DNA of 64,000 nt from Candidatus Methanoperedentaceae archaeon (GTDB lineage: Archaea > Halobacteriota > Methanosarcinia > Methanosarcinales > Methanoperedenaceae): assembly GCA_003104905.1 (NCBI GenBank), contig PQAS01000057.1:61957-125956 (forward strand), read 5' to 3'. Below the pieces are notes generated by a model. That model saw only the letters and a program-made list of their open reading frames with translations, had not been told where the DNA came from and ran no database searches. Both the position numbers and the translations under genes were made by a program. The first letter of the stretch is position 1; each line of letters opens with the position of its first letter. Below are positions 53,885 through 61,695 of this stretch, piece after piece.

Positions 53885-54103
53885 TCAGTGTTTTCTTATA
53901 TTTACTTTAAAATCAGTACCGGATTCCTCGATTTTAACAATTTCATGCCCATGTTCCCTGATCCATTCAGGAATTGCATTTCTTGCAGTAACGTCATCTG
54001 TTAACACTTCAAGTTCTTCGCCGGTTTTTAGCCCATCTATCCGTTTCTTGGTATAGAACAACGGCAGCGGGCAAACTTTACCTCTTGCATCTATTTTATG
54101 CAT
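53885..54103 (-). CDS. TusA/SirA-type sulfur carrier
   Basis: A 72-residue TusA-like protein: HKIDARGKVCPLPL (Cys11) with a CPLP motif, ending VNIRKH. ATG at 54103 follows the stop of the neighbouring carrier by one base; the longer frame overlaps that gene. It is the last gene of the DsrE-type operon. The CPLP form matches the carrier at the left edge of the window rather than the CPYP form of its neighbour. Confidence 0.85.
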   Translation of the reverse strand: MHKIDARGKVCPLPLFYTKKRIDGLKTGEELEVLTDDVTARNAIPEWIREHGHEIVKIEESGTDFKVNIRKH

Positions 54104-54104
54104 A

Positions 54105-54338
54105 TCAGCTTTTTCGTACAAAGATACTATAATTTCCTTTAGATACCTCAACTGCAAGCAGTTCATTCCCTGATTTCTTTGCCCATGCATCGATATTCTG
54201 CGGTGCTACAGGGTCGTTGGCAAGGACTTTCAGTATCTGACCCTTTTGAATCTTATCCACCTGCTGTTTTGTCCTGATCAAAGGATAGGGGCATGCTTCG
54301 CCCCTGACATCCAGTTCGAAATCGTGAACTATTGCCAT
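54105..54338 (-). CDS. TusA/SirA-type sulfur carrier
   Basis: Seventy-seven residues: FELDVRGEACPYPLIRTKQQ with CPYP (Cys17). It is highly similar to the carrier of the double-cubane operon (6521-6754), the two sharing AxxxxFELDVRGExCPYPLIR and the tail YxIFVRK. It lies two bases after a DsrE/F-like gene. DsrE-type proteins are known persulfide donors to TusA, so the pair likely forms a relay. Confidence 0.88.
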   Translation of the reverse strand: MAIVHDFELDVRGEACPYPLIRTKQQVDKIQKGQILKVLANDPVAPQNIDAWAKKSGNELLAVEVSKGNYSIFVRKS

Positions 54339-54339
54339 A

Positions 54340-54714
54340 TCAGAACACCAGCGTTACTTCGCTCTCCAGTATCCTGTTGGTGAGGTCATCGATGTTAAGT
54401 TTCGAAATTCCTTCGATAATTTCGGTGTCAGCTACACCTCTCTTCTTCAAGTCAACCTCCAGTGCATAGAATTTTACACTATCCTTTGCCTTGGTGATGC
54501 TGGCTTCAATGCTGGGCACATCCTTCTGCCATACAGCAGCATCGCCGTAGCTGGTCTTCTGTCCTTTCACTACGGAGTGCACGCCTCCGCTCACGAATGT
54601 GATGGAAGGTGAATTCCCTGCCGCAGCCTGTGTCTCCGCTAGTGGAATTGCGCTGTACGCATCTTCCTTGCCATAAGGAGGCTGGGTTACGATTATATTT
54701 ACTTTCTTGCTCAT
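54340..54714 (-). CDS. DsrE/F-like protein
   Basis: About 124 residues with the DsrE/F fold signature VNIIVTQPPYGKEDAYSAIP and a Gly-rich turn SGGVHSVVKGQ. No cysteine is seen at all, so like DsrF it is probably a structural partner in a hetero-oligomer. ATG at 54714 with GGTGATG just upstream is chosen; GTG 54723 and ATG 54720 are alternatives. Confidence 0.78.
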   Translation of the reverse strand: MSKKVNIIVTQPPYGKEDAYSAIPLAETQAAAGNSPSITFVSGGVHSVVKGQKTSYGDAAVWQKDVPSIEASITKAKDSVKFYALEVDLKKRGVADTEIIEGISKLNIDDLTNRILESEVTLVF

Positions 54715-54719
54715 TTTCA

Positions 54720-55100
54720 TCACCCTAATAATATTGTCTTATCTGATTCTGCTGTCCATTCACCAAGATCGTAAAGTCCGCCGATGATAACGCCTTCTGT
54801 CTGCTGTTTTGTCACACCGCGGGCATCTGTGCATTTAATGCATGCTATGGCATCTGTCTTTGGGTTCTTCAGTCCTTTCTTGAGAACTGTACCGAAGAGT
54901 TGCTCCACGACGGGGAATTCTTTTGGCCCCTGATCCTTGTGCCCTATCAATGTGCCATCCAGGTAGTTGAAGAAGTTGACATTTATCCCTTTTTCCTTTG
55001 CGGCGTGGGCTAGCCTGATAAGCGTGTAGGCCGCCTCATCGCGATATGGTCCGTTTATTGAAACGATCGTCAAAGTCTTACTATTTCCATTGTTTGCCAT
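54720..55100 (-). CDS. DsrE-like sulfurtransferase subunit
   Basis: A 126-residue DsrE-family protein: LTIVSINGPYRDEAAYTLIR start, and ACIKCTDARG, whose cysteine lies near the position of the sulfur-binding cysteine of DsrE. It would form a trimeric unit with its two neighbours. Translation overlaps the following gene. Confidence 0.8.
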   Translation of the reverse strand: MANNGNSKTLTIVSINGPYRDEAAYTLIRLAHAAKEKGINVNFFNYLDGTLIGHKDQGPKEFPVVEQLFGTVLKKGLKNPKTDAIACIKCTDARGVTKQQTEGVIIGGLYDLGEWTAESDKTILLG

Positions 55101-55109
55101 TTTATCACC

Positions 55110-55436
55110 TCAGAACCATGCCACACGTGTGTTGTCTTCAACTATATGGTCAAGGAGTGTGCCGATTTCCTTTACCTGCACCCAGTCAACCAGATTGCTA
55201 TCAAGTCCCCTTGACTGCACAGCCTTGTCGTCTGCGAGAATATTGATGCCTTTCTTTGTAGCATCCTGGAGTTTATTCCCGAATTCACTTTTTCTTGCAG
55301 CGGTAACTCCATCTTCAACAAGATAAAGAGAAACGTTGTTACCTTTTGCTTTAGCCTTTAATCCGATATCCAGAACGAGATTTGGTATCTCGGTCGTATA
55401 TGGATCCTTGGATAATACCAGTAATAGATTTGTCAT
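55110..55436 (-). CDS. DsrE-superfamily small protein
   Basis: A 108-residue protein with LLLVLSKDPYTTEIPNLVLD and a DGVTAARKSEF loop, the fold of DsrE/DsrH/TusBCD-type proteins. It has no cysteine. With two larger DsrE-like proteins and two TusA carriers it completes a DsrEFH-TusA-type sulfur relay, in an organism without visible sulfite reductase genes in this window. Confidence 0.75.
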   Translation of the reverse strand: MTNLLLVLSKDPYTTEIPNLVLDIGLKAKAKGNNVSLYLVEDGVTAARKSEFGNKLQDATKKGINILADDKAVQSRGLDSNLVDWVQVKEIGTLLDHIVEDNTRVAWF

Positions 55437-55438
55437 GC

Positions 55439-55642
55439 TTACCGACCTCTGAAATTAATTTTTCGTTTATTATTCAATCCAACCGCCAATTCCTGCTCAA
55501 CTCCTGCTATCATGGCATCAAGTGTTTCAAGTATTGGCGTTCTTCTTTGTGCCCTTCCATACTCAAATTCGCGCCATTCCCTCAAAGTATTGAGGACAGG
55601 GGTTGCTTTCTGTGCTTTGCCTTTATCGGAGACAAAGGCGAT
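55439..55642 (-). CDS. Possible small protein at the head of the DsrE operon, start unclear
   Basis: The frame reads like real protein (GKAQKATPVLNTLREWREFE, later DAMIAGVEQELAVG) and ends just before the next gene's ATG. GAAGGA lies at 55643-55648, but the first in-frame codons are ATC, GCC and TTT; no ATG/GTG/TTG fits. It is either a non-standard start, a frameshift, or a remnant. Confidence 0.4.
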   Translation of the reverse strand: MAFVSDKGKAQKATPVLNTLREWREFEYGRAQRRTPILETLDAMIAGVEQELAVGLNNKRKINFRGR

Positions 55643-55714
55643 TCCTTCTTTTTATTTGATTAATATTGTATCACCAGATACTTACAAAATAACTCAATAC
55701 ATATATCAGTTCAG

Positions 55715-55765
55715 AAATCAGCAACTTTTGATGATTCTATTCCAAAAACGTAACAATAGAGGCAA
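55715..55765 (-). promoter_or_regulatory. Shared regulon element, copy F (DsrE/TusA operon)
   Basis: Minus strand: TTGCC (55765-55761), 36 bases, then TTGCTGATTT (55724-55715). GATATATG (about 55699-55706) is the TATA box, which leaves a leader of over 200 bases before the first clear gene. Confidence 0.8.
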
Positions 55766-55800
55766 TTTATGTTAGGAAAATAGCAAAATTAGATGATTGA

Positions 55801-56235
55801 TTACCTTGCCACCAGCACCGTGCACCTGGCTTTTCTCACCACAGCCTGCGCCACGCTTCCCAGCTCCGGATTTATCTCAGTTTCACCCTCGCTGCCCATC
55901 ACAATCGTATGCACTTTATACATCCGGGCAGCTTCAAGTATTGACTGCGAAATGATCTCAGCGCGAGCACCCATCTTTGAGAATCGCTGCATACTGACAC
56001 CAACAAGGATCTTATGGACATCTATGCCCATATCCCCGCCCATTTCCACGACACGTTCCAGTACTTCCTCACCATGTGATACAAGTTCCTCGCGTTGTGA
56101 ATCCTTCTTTGCTACAGCCACATATATTGCAGCCATCCTGATATTGTAGGATTTAGTTATCTTCATAGCTGCGATCTCTGCTTTTCTTCCACAATCGCTG
56201 CCATCTGTGGCAAGAAGGATCTCATATTGCGTCAT
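55801..56235 (-). CDS. Universal stress protein family (UspA)
   Basis: A 144-residue Usp: EILLATDGSDCGRKAEIA start and the ATP-binding ending GSEGETEINPELGSVAQAVV. It overlaps the Hyf-type small-subunit gene by four bases, so it is the last gene of that operon. It may sense ATP or energy state for the membrane complex. Confidence 0.88.
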   Translation of the reverse strand: MTQYEILLATDGSDCGRKAEIAAMKITKSYNIRMAAIYVAVAKKDSQREELVSHGEEVLERVVEMGGDMGIDVHKILVGVSMQRFSKMGARAEIISQSILEAARMYKVHTIVMGSEGETEINPELGSVAQAVVRKARCTVLVAR

Positions 56236-56720
56236 GATTTTACCTCTGTCTTACTGATCTTTTGCTCGAGTTTTCCAATCGCCACCATGAGTCCGAAGAT
56301 CACAGCCTGCGGCCTGGGAGGGCATCCCGGTATATAGACATCCACGGGAATGATCTTATCAACACCACCCATGCTTGCATATGTATCCCCGAATATTCCC
56401 CCATTGCATGCGCATGAACCCATTGCAGCCACAAGTTTAGGGGCTGGTGTGGCATTATATGTTTTAAGTAGTGCAAGTTCCATGTTCCGCGTCACAGGAC
56501 CTGTGACAAGAAGCATATCAGCATGACGGGGTGAAGCTACAATATGAAGGCCGAAGCGCTCAATATCATAAATTGGATTTGAAAGCGAATTCACCTCAAC
56601 CTCACATGCGTTGCATGAGCCTGCATCTACCTCCCGGATATGCAGTGATCGCCCGTATATTTTCCTGATCTTATCATTCAGGCGCTGCCCCATTATTTCA
56701 ATTTCATCTTCAACTGTCAT
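56232..56720 (-). CDS. Hyf/Ech-type small subunit (NuoB-like)
   Basis: A 162-residue NuoB/EchC-family protein that would carry the proximal [4Fe-4S] cluster. Ligands: Cys36 and Cys39 (GSCNACEVE), Cys103 or 105 (GSCACNGG), Cys133 (PGCPPRP). The set is complete, so the cluster should form even though the partner large subunit lacks the NiFe ligands. Overlaps join it to both neighbours. Confidence 0.9.
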   Translation of the reverse strand: MTVEDEIEIMGQRLNDKIRKIYGRSLHIREVDAGSCNACEVEVNSLSNPIYDIERFGLHIVASPRHADMLLVTGPVTRNMELALLKTYNATPAPKLVAAMGSCACNGGIFGDTYASMGGVDKIIPVDVYIPGCPPRPQAVIFGLMVAIGKLEQKISKTEVKS

Positions 56721-57055
56721 AACTTCCTCCGGATAATGGTGATAAGATCTTCTTTTGCAAGGGATGCGAGTTCATATTCCTGTGTGAGTTTGACCGCATC
56801 GGATTGGCATACTTCTTCGCACCGCCCGCAGAATATACACCCGCAATAGGATAATGCAAGCGTCTTTTCATGGCTTTTTTCTGCGATCGTTATAACACCG
56901 GGGGGACAAACCTTAACGCATTCCCCGCAAAACGTGCATTTATCAGATAAAAGCTGCGGCATTCCGCGAAATCCCTCTGGCGCTACATCGGGTACATCAG
57001 GATATTTCGTTGTTTGACAGCCGGTCTTAAGGGTTTTTTTAAGTATATCAAGCAT
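56717..57055 (-). CDS. Two-cluster ferredoxin subunit (HyfH/NuoI-like)
   Basis: A 112-residue polyferredoxin with CTFCGECVKVCPPG and CGCIFCGRCEEVCQSDAV; PQLLSDKCTFCG is the usual lead-in. It would bring electrons from a soluble donor to the small subunit. It lies between the large- and small-subunit genes, as in hyf/ech operons. Confidence 0.9.
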   Translation of the reverse strand: MLDILKKTLKTGCQTTKYPDVPDVAPEGFRGMPQLLSDKCTFCGECVKVCPPGVITIAEKSHEKTLALSYCGCIFCGRCEEVCQSDAVKLTQEYELASLAKEDLITIIRRKL

Positions 57056-57063
57056 TTTACCAC

Positions 57064-58629
57064 CTACATATCGTTGCCTGAATAAGATAGGCTCAAGCTC
57101 TTGTTTATGATCGGGAAGTCAGGGACAATGTTGTCCAGCACTGCATATTCTATGGAAAGCCAGTTGCAAAAGGAGGGATCACGAACTTTGCATCTTTCGA
57201 TCTTGTTCCCGCAGGTCCGGATCCAGTAAATGGTTTCTCCTCTTGGGGATTCGCAATATCCCAGTGCGCTGCCATCGGGGATGTCATCCGCCTTTATACT
57301 TATATCGCCTTCCGGAAGCGACCAGAGCGCCTGTTCAATGAGAGCGATGGATTCACAAATCTCATCCCCTCTTACAACGGTTCTTGCATGCACATCACCG
57401 GCTTTGCTGACAGGCACTTTAAAATTGAATTCCTTGTAGGCCGCATAAGGGTGATCGCGCCTTGTATCCCTGTCGATCCCTGAAGCACGGCCGACGGGCC
57501 CAACGACATGCAATCCTTTTGCAATATCATTATAGATGCGTCCCGTGGTTTCAATCCGGTCCATCAGGGAGGGGGTCGAAAACAGGAGTTCCATCAATTT
57601 CCTGAAATCACGATGAATAATTGATAGGTTTAACAGGATCTCGTCTTTACTGCTGCCTATATCACGCCGAACGCCTCCGATCGTATTCATTCCCCGGAGA
57701 AGCCTGCTGCCCGTAATACGCTCATTCAATTGCAATACATCTTCCTTGAGCTTATTGGCATGAGCCGCCCCGAATGAAAAAGCCACATCTGTCGCGATCC
57801 CTGCGATATCGCCAATATGATTGTATATTCGCTCAAGTTCAAGAAGTATAGTCCTGACATGCTTTGCGCGGGGCGGTATGTCCATGCCTGCAATTTTTTC
57901 CATTGCCTGGCAGAATGCAACCGCATGAGCTACGGAATTATCACCGGATATCCTTTCAGCAAGAAAAACGGCTTTGTCGAGTGAGATGTTCTCAAAAAGT
58001 TTCTCCACGCCTTTGTGAGTATAGAAATGCCTTATTTCAAGATTGATTATTGGCTCACCCGCCACGCTGAATCTGAAATGTCCGGGTTCAATGACCCCGG
58101 CATGGACAGGCCCCACAGGTATTTCATATACCCCTTCGCCCTCCACGCGCCGGTACACGTATTCACCCTCCACACGGGGCGGTTTTGTTTTAATATCAAA
58201 ATCCTTCCTGAGGGGATGTATTCCCGCAGGCCAGTCCTCAAAATTTATAAGCCTTCTCGGATCAGGATGCCCTACTGGTATTAAACCAAACAAATCCTGT
58301 ATCTCCCGTTCATACCAGTTAGCAGCGGCCACCTTATTCGTGATCGATGGATATCCTGGATTTTTCCCGTCTATATCAATTCTCAGAATTATAAATGCAT
58401 CTTCCCTGTCCACTGAAAAAACATAATGAACCTTAAAAAAACCTTCTTTTTTTCTTTCATCTGTTGCAAAAATGCAAACCAGCGGAATATCCAGATGATG
58501 ATATATGTGATCACACATCTTCACTATTATTTCCTTTTTTACAGTGAGATATGTTTCATTTTGTGAAGTGGATACTTCCAAAATATGATTATCATATTCT
58601 TTTTTTATGGATTCTATAATAGTATTCAT
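57064..58629 (-). CDS. Fused NuoC-NuoD (HyfG-type) subunit without NiFe ligands
   Basis: About 521 residues. Residues 1-150 are NuoC-like (ANWYEREIQDLFGLIPVGHP); the rest is the large-subunit/NuoD fold (EPGHFRFSVAGEPI, LEIRHFYTHKGVEK). In NiFe hydrogenases this fold has RxCGxC and DPCxxC. Here these are RISGD (about 229-233) and DPSFCN (about 487-492), so all four NiFe cysteine positions are lost. The protein cannot hold a normal NiFe site. This matches the energy-converting hydrogenase-related (Ehr) group. ATG at 58629 has GAGGTGAT upstream. Confidence 0.9.
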   Translation of the reverse strand: MNTIIESIKKEYDNHILEVSTSQNETYLTVKKEIIVKMCDHIYHHLDIPLVCIFATDERKKEGFFKVHYVFSVDREDAFIILRIDIDGKNPGYPSITNKVAAANWYEREIQDLFGLIPVGHPDPRRLINFEDWPAGIHPLRKDFDIKTKPPRVEGEYVYRRVEGEGVYEIPVGPVHAGVIEPGHFRFSVAGEPIINLEIRHFYTHKGVEKLFENISLDKAVFLAERISGDNSVAHAVAFCQAMEKIAGMDIPPRAKHVRTILLELERIYNHIGDIAGIATDVAFSFGAAHANKLKEDVLQLNERITGSRLLRGMNTIGGVRRDIGSSKDEILLNLSIIHRDFRKLMELLFSTPSLMDRIETTGRIYNDIAKGLHVVGPVGRASGIDRDTRRDHPYAAYKEFNFKVPVSKAGDVHARTVVRGDEICESIALIEQALWSLPEGDISIKADDIPDGSALGYCESPRGETIYWIRTCGNKIERCKVRDPSFCNWLSIEYAVLDNIVPDFPIINKSLSLSYSGNDM

Positions 58630-58634
58630 CAAGA

Positions 58635-60083
58635 TCACCTCACAACAGCTACTACTTTCATGATCATTTCATAAAAAAATGGCGGGATATAGACACCAAG
58701 CACAATTACGAATACCAGGAGAATCGCCATTGCTCCAAGCGTCCACCTGCTCACTTCTCCTGGTATTATTCCGGATGTTCCGAATGTCATTTTTGCAAGA
58801 TTATTAAAAAAACCAGCGAAAATCATTATCATAAATAGAAGGAACAAGACAGACGAAATAATATTCCCCTGCAGGAATCCTGCCGAAAGTATCGTGAATT
58901 CGCTTAAGAAAATGCTAAAAGGCGGCGACCCTGTTATAGCAAGCCCCCCTATTAACAGCATTGCACCTGTTGCAGGCATGGATTTAACAATTCCGCTTAC
59001 CTTGCCTATCTCTTTTGTTTCATACTTTAGAAGCACATTTCCTGCGCCAAAGAACATGAGTGATTTTGTCATTGCATGGTTGAACATGTGAAGTACAGCA
59101 CCAAAGATACCATAAACCCCTCCGAATCCTATACCGAGAGCTATTATTCCCATATGCTCAACGCTGCTATATGCAAGCATACGTTTGTAATCTTCCTGGA
59201 GAATTATGAACGGCACTGCCACGCCAAGTGAAAGAAGCCCGAATATTATGAGGAGGTTGCCCGTAAAATCCGGCCCGGTTGACTTTGTTGCAATTGTATA
59301 GAACCGGATGATGCCATACATGGCGCAGTTCAGGAGAACCCCGGAAAGCAGAGCGCTCACCGGTGTAGGTGCTTCGCTGTGTGCATCCGGAAGCCATGTA
59401 TGCATAGGTGCAAGACCTGCTTTTGTTCCATAGCCTATGAGTATGAAAATGAATGCAAGTTTCATTATGGTAGGGTCAAACTGGCCTGCAACTGCAATTA
59501 GTGAAGTCCAGTTAAGTGCATCCCCGGTTTCCCCGAGTATCTTCACTGCGGCATAGTAGGTAAGGATCGTGCCAAAAAGGGCAAACGTAATACCTACCGT
59601 ACATATGATCATATATTTCCAGGCGGCCTCAACGGAGGATTTTTTGGTATAAAGGATCATGAGAAGTGCTGAAACAAGCGTTGTCATCTCAATGGCGATC
59701 CACAGGCCAAGGTTATTGGTGACTCCTACGAGAAGCATCGTGAACATAAAGATATGGAAAAGGACATAATATATTTTCAATTTTCTGAAATCCATTATCC
59801 CGTGTTTGAATTCATGCCCCATGTAGCCAATTGAATAAATCGAAGCTACAAAACCCACGATTGACACGATAAGAACAATGAAGGCACTAAACGCATCTGC
59901 AAAAAGGGCGTTTGTCCATGATATTATGACACCTTGACGGTACACATTTTCCACAAGGGTCAAACCGATAACAAGGGTAGTGATAGAACCTGTAAGACTT
60001 ATCGCCTCGACCTCTTTCTTTGATCTTGCAAAAAAGCATAAAATACCTATCAATATAGGAGCGATGAGAAGATATTCGATCAT
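58635..60083 (-). CDS. Hyf-type antiporter-like subunit (HyfF/NuoN-like)
   Basis: A 482-residue membrane protein with about 14 helices and the proton/sodium-translocating NADH-quinone oxidoreductase signature (GYGTKAGLAPMHTWLPDAHS, then LLSGVLLNCAMYG). The lysine and glutamate of the transport path lie in YGTKAG and similar helices. It is the second antiporter-like subunit of the operon, and its end overlaps the large-subunit gene. Confidence 0.9.
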   Translation of the reverse strand: MIEYLLIAPILIGILCFFARSKKEVEAISLTGSITTLVIGLTLVENVYRQGVIISWTNALFADAFSAFIVLIVSIVGFVASIYSIGYMGHEFKHGIMDFRKLKIYYVLFHIFMFTMLLVGVTNNLGLWIAIEMTTLVSALLMILYTKKSSVEAAWKYMIICTVGITFALFGTILTYYAAVKILGETGDALNWTSLIAVAGQFDPTIMKLAFIFILIGYGTKAGLAPMHTWLPDAHSEAPTPVSALLSGVLLNCAMYGIIRFYTIATKSTGPDFTGNLLIIFGLLSLGVAVPFIILQEDYKRMLAYSSVEHMGIIALGIGFGGVYGIFGAVLHMFNHAMTKSLMFFGAGNVLLKYETKEIGKVSGIVKSMPATGAMLLIGGLAITGSPPFSIFLSEFTILSAGFLQGNIISSVLFLLFMIMIFAGFFNNLAKMTFGTSGIIPGEVSRWTLGAMAILLVFVIVLGVYIPPFFYEMIMKVVAVVR

Positions 60084-60087
60084 AGCA

Positions 60088-60747
60088 TCAACCTATCAGC
60101 GTTTTTAGCATGTCAGTATCTATGCTCTCAAATGTCTTGTTTATCCTGAAAATCAGGATTCCCATAATGAGAACGCCAATCAGGACATCGAAGAATATCC
60201 CGAGTTCAACAAGGAGAGGCATTCCATTTGTCAAAGATATTGCCCCGAGGAAAAGACCATTTTCCATTATCAGTATGCCAAGCATCTGCATGAGGGCTTT
60301 TTTCCGGCTTATCATAATAAAGAGCCCGATAGACACAAGCGAAACGGATGCTGAAAGGGCTAAACTTGAAAGTTCTGAAATGATACTGATCGATCTTATG
60401 AGATAATATGAAATCACGACAAGGATCCCACCAATGATTATTGAAGGCGATATATTGACATATAGTTCCACTTCCCTTTTGACTTTGATCTCACGGATGA
60501 TGTAAATAAAAATATATGGTATGACCGCTGATTTTATGATAAGGGTCAGGAGGGCAACAATAAAAATATCATTTTTTCCCGTGGAATATGCTACAATGCC
60601 GGCGACGCACGCGAGAAGGAATGACTGAATGCCAAATGACCTTACACATGAATAAAGCCTTGTTGAGCCAAGTATCATAAAAGTCGAAACAAGAATGAAT
60701 GCTATTAATAATTGCATTATCTTTGATCCGAAAATAACTTCTGACAT
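60088..60747 (-). CDS. Hyf-type membrane subunit (HyfE-like)
   Basis: A 219-residue membrane protein with six or seven helices, matching HyfE, which combines a NuoK-like part (LIMENGLFLGAISLTNGMPL) with additional helices. The glutamate in MENG is the NuoK-type conserved acidic residue. Tightly packed between HyfF and HyfC genes. Confidence 0.85.
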   Translation of the reverse strand: MSEVIFGSKIMQLLIAFILVSTFMILGSTRLYSCVRSFGIQSFLLACVAGIVAYSTGKNDIFIVALLTLIIKSAVIPYIFIYIIREIKVKREVELYVNISPSIIIGGILVVISYYLIRSISIISELSSLALSASVSLVSIGLFIMISRKKALMQMLGILIMENGLFLGAISLTNGMPLLVELGIFFDVLIGVLIMGILIFRINKTFESIDTDMLKTLIG

Positions 60748-60750
60748 TTT

Positions 60751-61695
60751 TTATCCTCCTTTTACTATAATGAATGACACGAGGGCTAGGAATGAAAGCA
60801 TAAGAGATATTGACAGCAATTCAGGTAACCTGAATAATCTCCATTTTGCTGTTGAGGTTTCAACGACTGCCATCGATATTCCAATAACAAGGATTTTTAT
60901 CATAAAAATCAGCAAAGCAAGGACCAATGCTGATGCACCTGCTCCCTGTGAAGCTATACCCCATGGGAAAAATATGTTCGCAAGCAATGAAAAAACAAGC
61001 AATTGTTTTATCATTGCCCCCAGTTCCACTATCGCCAGTTGTCTTCCGGAGTATTCCAGGATCATAGCTTCGTGGATCATGGTAAGTTCAAGATGTGTAG
61101 CCGGATTATCTACCGGGATGCGTCCTGTTTCAGCTAATGCAATAATAAAAAGGGCAACAAATGCAAGTATCTGGTAAGGCGACATGGCATCCAGACCCAT
61201 GCCGGCTACGGTCTGTGAAATGAAACCCAGGTTCGTTGAGCCCACATTTAGCGCGACTGCAAATATGGAAAGCATTAAAGCCGGTTCCACTAAAGCCGCA
61301 ATGAACATCTCACGGCTCCCGCCCATCCCGCCAAATGAACTTCCCGCATCCAGCGAAGCAAGGGCTGTAAAAAACCTGGCAAGTGCAAAAAGGTAAATGA
61401 CCGCAATCAGGTCCCCGGCAAAACCAAGCGGAAGTTGCGTTATGTATATCGGGATCAAAAGACCTGCTGCGAGTACGGCTGCAAAGGAAATAATCGGTGC
61501 GGCATGAAATATCCAGGACGCGTTCTCCGAAACAACGGAATCTTTTTTGATGAGTTTCAGGAGATCATGATATGGCTGCAGGATACCCGGACCTTTTCTT
61601 ATCTGGAAAAAAGATTTTACCTTTTTTATAATTCCGCTAAGCAGCGGTGCAATGGCAATGATAAGAAATATCTGGAAAATCAATTGTATAATCAT
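60751..61695 (-). CDS. Hyf-type membrane subunit (HyfC/NuoH-like)
   Basis: A 314-residue NuoH-family protein with about eight helices. Signatures: KSFFQIRKGPGILQPYHDLL near the N-terminus and ETGRIPVDNPATHLELTMIH in the loop that faces the electron-transfer arm. It links electron transfer to ion pumping. Four bases separate it from the HyfE gene. Confidence 0.92.
   Translation of the reverse strand: MIIQLIFQIFLIIAIAPLLSGIIKKVKSFFQIRKGPGILQPYHDLLKLIKKDSVVSENASWIFHAAPIISFAAVLAAGLLIPIYITQLPLGFAGDLIAVIYLFALARFFTALASLDAGSSFGGMGGSREMFIAALVEPALMLSIFAVALNVGSTNLGFISQTVAGMGLDAMSPYQILAFVALFIIALAETGRIPVDNPATHLELTMIHEAMILEYSGRQLAIVELGAMIKQLLVFSLLANIFFPWGIASQGAGASALVLALLIFMIKILVIGISMAVVETSTAKWRLFRLPELLSISLMLSFLALVSFIIVKGG

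Noticed and set aside
57064..58629. Active NiFe hydrogenase large subunit
   Set aside because: Both CxxC motifs are lost (RISGD, DPSFCN).
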